Made by a program: the position numbers and the translations under genes
The notes under the pieces: model-generated
The model's input: the letters and a program-made list of their open reading frames with translations, nothing else
The model's database searches: none
Told to the model about the DNA's origin: nothing
Shown: piece by piece, positions 61,822 to 64,000 of the stretch
Numbering within the stretch: position 1 is the first letter of the stretch
How the letters are laid out: the number at the start of each line of letters is the position of its first letter
NCBI RefSeq assembly: GCF_018604545.1
Contig: NZ_CP075896.1
Location: forward strand, 1,612,001-1,676,000
Origin: Streptomyces koelreuteriae
Lineage (GTDB): Bacteria > Actinomycetota > Actinomycetes > Streptomycetales > Streptomycetaceae
Direction: 5' to 3'
Length of the DNA stretch: 64,000 nucleotides

Positions 61822-62001
61822 ATGAACGACAACGACTACTGCCTGATCGCCCCGACCAGGCCACCCCGGGCGGAGGGCCCGCCCTACGCCGAGTGCGTGC
61901 TGTGCCGCAAGCCCACGGAGTACCCGGAGTCGTACAAGGGCATCACCCTCTGCCCGGTCTGCGAATGGCAGGAGGCCCAGCGCACGGCCTGCTCAGGGTG
62001 A
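61822..62001 (+). CDS. 59-residue zinc-ribbon-like protein
   Basis: Small protein from ATG 61822, 18 bp after the deacetylase stop, with two CxxC pairs (CVLCRKP at about 25-31 and CPVCEW at about 45-50) that would form a zinc ribbon. Codon third positions are strongly G/C, as in real genes here. Its last nine bases overlap the convergent membrane-protein gene. Function is unknown. Confidence 0.6.
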   Translation: MNDNDYCLIAPTRPPRAEGPPYAECVLCRKPTEYPESYKGITLCPVCEWQEAQRTACSG

Positions 62002-62664
62002 TCGGCGGGAGGCGAGCGCACCGGCCAGGGCCAGTGCCCCGGCCGTGACCAGGGCTGCCGCCGCCAGGGGCAGCAGCGGGAGGGAGACGGTGCCCGACCG
62101 GGAGCCGGTCACCAGGCCCTGCACCGCCGCCTGTGCCGGGGAGCCGGTGGCCACCAGGGACAGCAGGGCCGCGAGCAGCAGGGCCAGGACGGCACGGCCC
62201 CGCGACCGCAGCAACGGCCGGCTCGTGAGCGCCCCGACGGCCGTGCCGAGCAGGGCGCAGGCCAGGGTGGCGAGCAGCCCGGCACCGCAGGCGGGGGCGA
62301 GCGGCACCCGGGCTCGGTGGTCCGAGGTGACCGGGTCGCTGAGCAGGGTCACGAGAAGGGTCGTGACGGTACCGAGCGCCGCCGCGCCGGCCAGCGCCAC
62401 CAGCAAGCAGGCCACATGGGCCCGGGCGGGCCCGACGGCAGCCGCCGCACAGCCGCGCGCGGCCTCCGGCTCGCCCGTGACGCAGATCCGCGCCAGCCAG
62501 GCCGCGACGGGCAGCAGCGCGGCGGCGGCGTAGCCGAGCGAGTCGAGCACCGGCTGGCCGCCCTGGATGCTGATGGCGAGGAAGGCGGCGTACAGCAGGA
62601 ACGGCGGCAGCCAGCGCTGCGAGCGCAGCAGCAGGGCGGCGTGGTAGCGCAGGAGGGCGGTCAT
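61993..62664 (-). CDS. ABC exporter membrane protein
   Basis: Hydrophobic protein, 223 residues from ATG 62664, with about six membrane helices and few polar loops. It overlaps the ATPase gene by four bases, so it is the membrane partner of a two-gene ABC system of unknown substrate. The open frame extends further upstream, but that part is antisense-like and lies inside the ATPase gene. Confidence 0.8.
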   Translation of the reverse strand: MTALLRYHAALLLRSQRWLPPFLLYAAFLAISIQGGQPVLDSLGYAAAALLPVAAWLARICVTGEPEAARGCAAAAVGPARAHVACLLVALAGAAALGTVTTLLVTLLSDPVTSDHRARVPLAPACGAGLLATLACALLGTAVGALTSRPLLRSRGRAVLALLLAALLSLVATGSPAQAAVQGLVTGSRSGTVSLPLLPLAAAALVTAGALALAGALASRRSP

Positions 62665-63527
62665 CGGCTGCTCCCGGGGGCGTCCGGCTGCGGAGCCACG
62701 CGCACCACGTGCCAGGGCGGGCGGGCCGTGAGCAGGGCGCGGAGCAGAAGGTCGGAGTGCGGGGCGGGGACGGTCAGTCGGTAGCCGCCCGGCTCTGTCT
62801 CCTCGGCGGAGGCTGCGGTCCGCCGCACGTCGTCGGGGAGGCGCCCGTCCGGCGGACCCTGCACCTCGACCGTGACACACGGTCCGGACGGGAGCGGCTG
62901 CGCCACGTCCCACGGGACGAGCGTCCCCTCGCGCACGGTGTACGTCGCGTCCGGCAGGCCCGCGAGGCGGCGCGGGTCGTGGTCGACGAACACCACGGAG
63001 CCGCCGGCCGCCGTGCGTTCGGCGACCGCCCGTTCCAACTCCGCGCGGGCATCGCTGTCCAGGCCGGTCCACGCCTCGTCCAGCACCAGCAGCTCGGGGT
63101 CCGCCAGCAGGGCCTGCGCGACCGCGACCTTCTGGCTGCTGCCCTTGGACAGCCGGGCCATCGGCGTATCGGCGTACGCGGCGGCCCCGAGGCGCTCCAG
63201 CCACTCGCCGGCGGCTCGGGCGGCCGCCGCACGGGACAGACCGTGCACGGTGCCGAGGTGGGTGAGGTAGCCGACGGCCGTGAAGGGCAGGGCCGGCGGG
63301 AACCGTTCGGGGACGTACGCCGTGCGCGGCCGGCCGGTGATCCGGCCCTCGCTGGGGGCGTCGATGCCCGCGAGCAGGCGCAGGAGCGTGGACTTGCCGG
63401 TGCCGTTGGCCCCTTCGACGCGGACGAGCCGGCCCGGGGCCACCGTCAGGTCGACGCCACGCAGCACCCAGGGGCCGCGCAGGCCGTAGCGGCGGCCCGC
63501 GTTCTCCAGGCACAGGTCGGGTCGCAT
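62661..63527 (-). CDS. ABC transporter ATP-binding protein
   Basis: ATPase of 288 residues from ATG 63527. Walker A is VEGANGTGKSTLLRLL, the signature is degenerate (LSKGSSQKVAVAQALL), and Walker B is LLVLDEAWTGLD. The LSKGSSQ variant is typical of exporters related to the CcmA/heme or lantibiotic types. An ATG nine bases upstream (63536) is less likely because no ribosome site fits. It is coupled to the membrane gene. The substrate is unknown. Confidence 0.88.
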   Translation of the reverse strand: MRPDLCLENAGRRYGLRGPWVLRGVDLTVAPGRLVRVEGANGTGKSTLLRLLAGIDAPSEGRITGRPRTAYVPERFPPALPFTAVGYLTHLGTVHGLSRAAAARAAGEWLERLGAAAYADTPMARLSKGSSQKVAVAQALLADPELLVLDEAWTGLDSDARAELERAVAERTAAGGSVVFVDHDPRRLAGLPDATYTVREGTLVPWDVAQPLPSGPCVTVEVQGPPDGRLPDDVRRTAASAEETEPGGYRLTVPAPHSDLLLRALLTARPPWHVVRVAPQPDAPGSSR

Positions 63528-63570
63528 GGGGCCCATCCTGCACGATCTTGCGGCTGGCACACTGGGCTTT

Positions 63571-64000
63571 GTGAGCGAAGACCCGACGCCCGTGAGCGAC
63601 AGTCCCTTCCGGTCCGAGACCTCGGTGCGCGACACGGCGCCGCAGTTCGTGCTGCCGTTGGTCGTGCGGATCGAGCGGGGGGATCCGCCGGTGCGTACGG
63701 ACGCGCTGGAGACGGCCGCGCGGGCGGTGCTGACGATTCTGGGCGACGAGCGGTCGGCCGGGGACGGTGAGTGGGCGCGGGCCATGCGGGACTGGCAGGA
63801 CGCGCGGATCCGCAAGGTGGTGCGGCGGGCCCGGGGCGCCGAGTGGCGGCGGGCCGAGGCGCTGCCGGGGATCACGGTCACCGGGGAGTCGGCCGAGGTG
63901 CGGGTCTTCCCGCCCGTCCCGCTGGACGGCTGGCCCAAGGACCTGGCCCGGCTTCAGGTCTCCGGCACCGATCTGGACGACCCGGAAGCGCCGGTGGCCG
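63571..64000 (+). CDS. PTH2-family peptidyl-tRNA hydrolase-like protein (partial, 5' end)
   Basis: Frame open from GTG 63571 to the window end (143 codons seen). The sequence SETSVRDTAPQFVLPLVVRI, then RIRKVVRRARGAEWRRAEAL and FPPVPLDGWPKDLARLQVSG matches, from memory, the N-terminal part of a conserved Streptomyces protein whose C terminus is a PTH2-type peptidyl-tRNA hydrolase domain. That catalytic domain lies beyond the window, so the assignment rests on the N terminus only. It is divergent from the ABC operon, 43 bp away. Confidence 0.7.
   Translation, partial: MSEDPTPVSDSPFRSETSVRDTAPQFVLPLVVRIERGDPPVRTDALETAARAVLTILGDERSAGDGEWARAMRDWQDARIRKVVRRARGAEWRRAEALPGITVTGESAEVRVFPPVPLDGWPKDLARLQVSGTDLDDPEAPVA

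Overview
The window is chromosomal DNA from a high-GC actinomycete, almost certainly a Streptomyces. The evidence is strong G/C bias at third codon positions, frequent GTG/TTG starts, a complete conservon (cvnABCD), DUF574 methyltransferase and PTH2 families typical of the genus, and a housekeeping block with an isolated murC. No rRNA, tRNA, CRISPR array, phage or plasmid backbone was seen. The only mobile element is one IS607-type insertion. No gene-free stretch exceeds about 240 bp.

Layout: (1) 0-6 kb: DUF574 methyltransferase, an orphan sugar-binding lipoprotein, and a conservon (sensor kinase-like CvnA, roadblock CvnB, DUF742 CvnC, GTPase CvnD). (2) 6-9.5 kb: an OpuC-type osmoprotectant ABC transporter on the minus strand. 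(3) 9.6-14.4 kb: a two-component system divergent from an extracytoplasmic flavin electron-transfer module (ferric-reductase-like membrane protein, FMN-binding protein with an SGAT flavinylation motif, ApbE). (4) 14.5-16 kb: MOSC protein and Dyp-type peroxidase, convergent. (5) 16-24.7 kb: a galactoside operon (binding protein, two permeases, GH42 beta-galactosidase) separated from its likely LacI regulator by an IS607 element (tnpA-tnpB).

(6) 24.9-44.5 kb: a large glycan-catabolism locus. It holds a GH84 hexosaminidase fused to a beta-propeller, a SIS protein (possible GlcNAc-6-phosphate dehydratase), an RpiR regulator, a 1403-residue GH38 alpha-mannosidase, an ABC sugar importer, a GH3 glycosidase, a BadF-type amino-sugar kinase, a GH5-like enzyme and a NagZ-like GH3 hexosaminidase. 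The set fits breakdown of N-glycan-like mannose/GlcNAc chains: trimming, import, hydrolysis of the Man-GlcNAc core and GlcNAc phosphorylation. Its promoters share related inverted-repeat sequences, suggesting one regulon.

(7) 44.6-47.5 kb: a large membrane receptor-like protein with an external type-I periplasmic-binding domain. (8) 47.5-52 kb: msrB, murC, a small UspA-like protein, a RibD-C reductase and zapE. (9) 52-55 kb: a His-rich secreted protein behind an unusually structured promoter, then beta-carbonic anhydrase and a SulP transporter (likely bicarbonate module). (10) 55-64 kb: slipin, PhoX-like Tat protein, PPK2, an ArsR/SRPBCC pair, a Rieske-FAD oxidoreductase, a polysaccharide deacetylase that appears frameshifted, a 59-residue zinc-ribbon protein, a two-gene ABC exporter and the 5' part of a PTH2-family gene cut by the window end.
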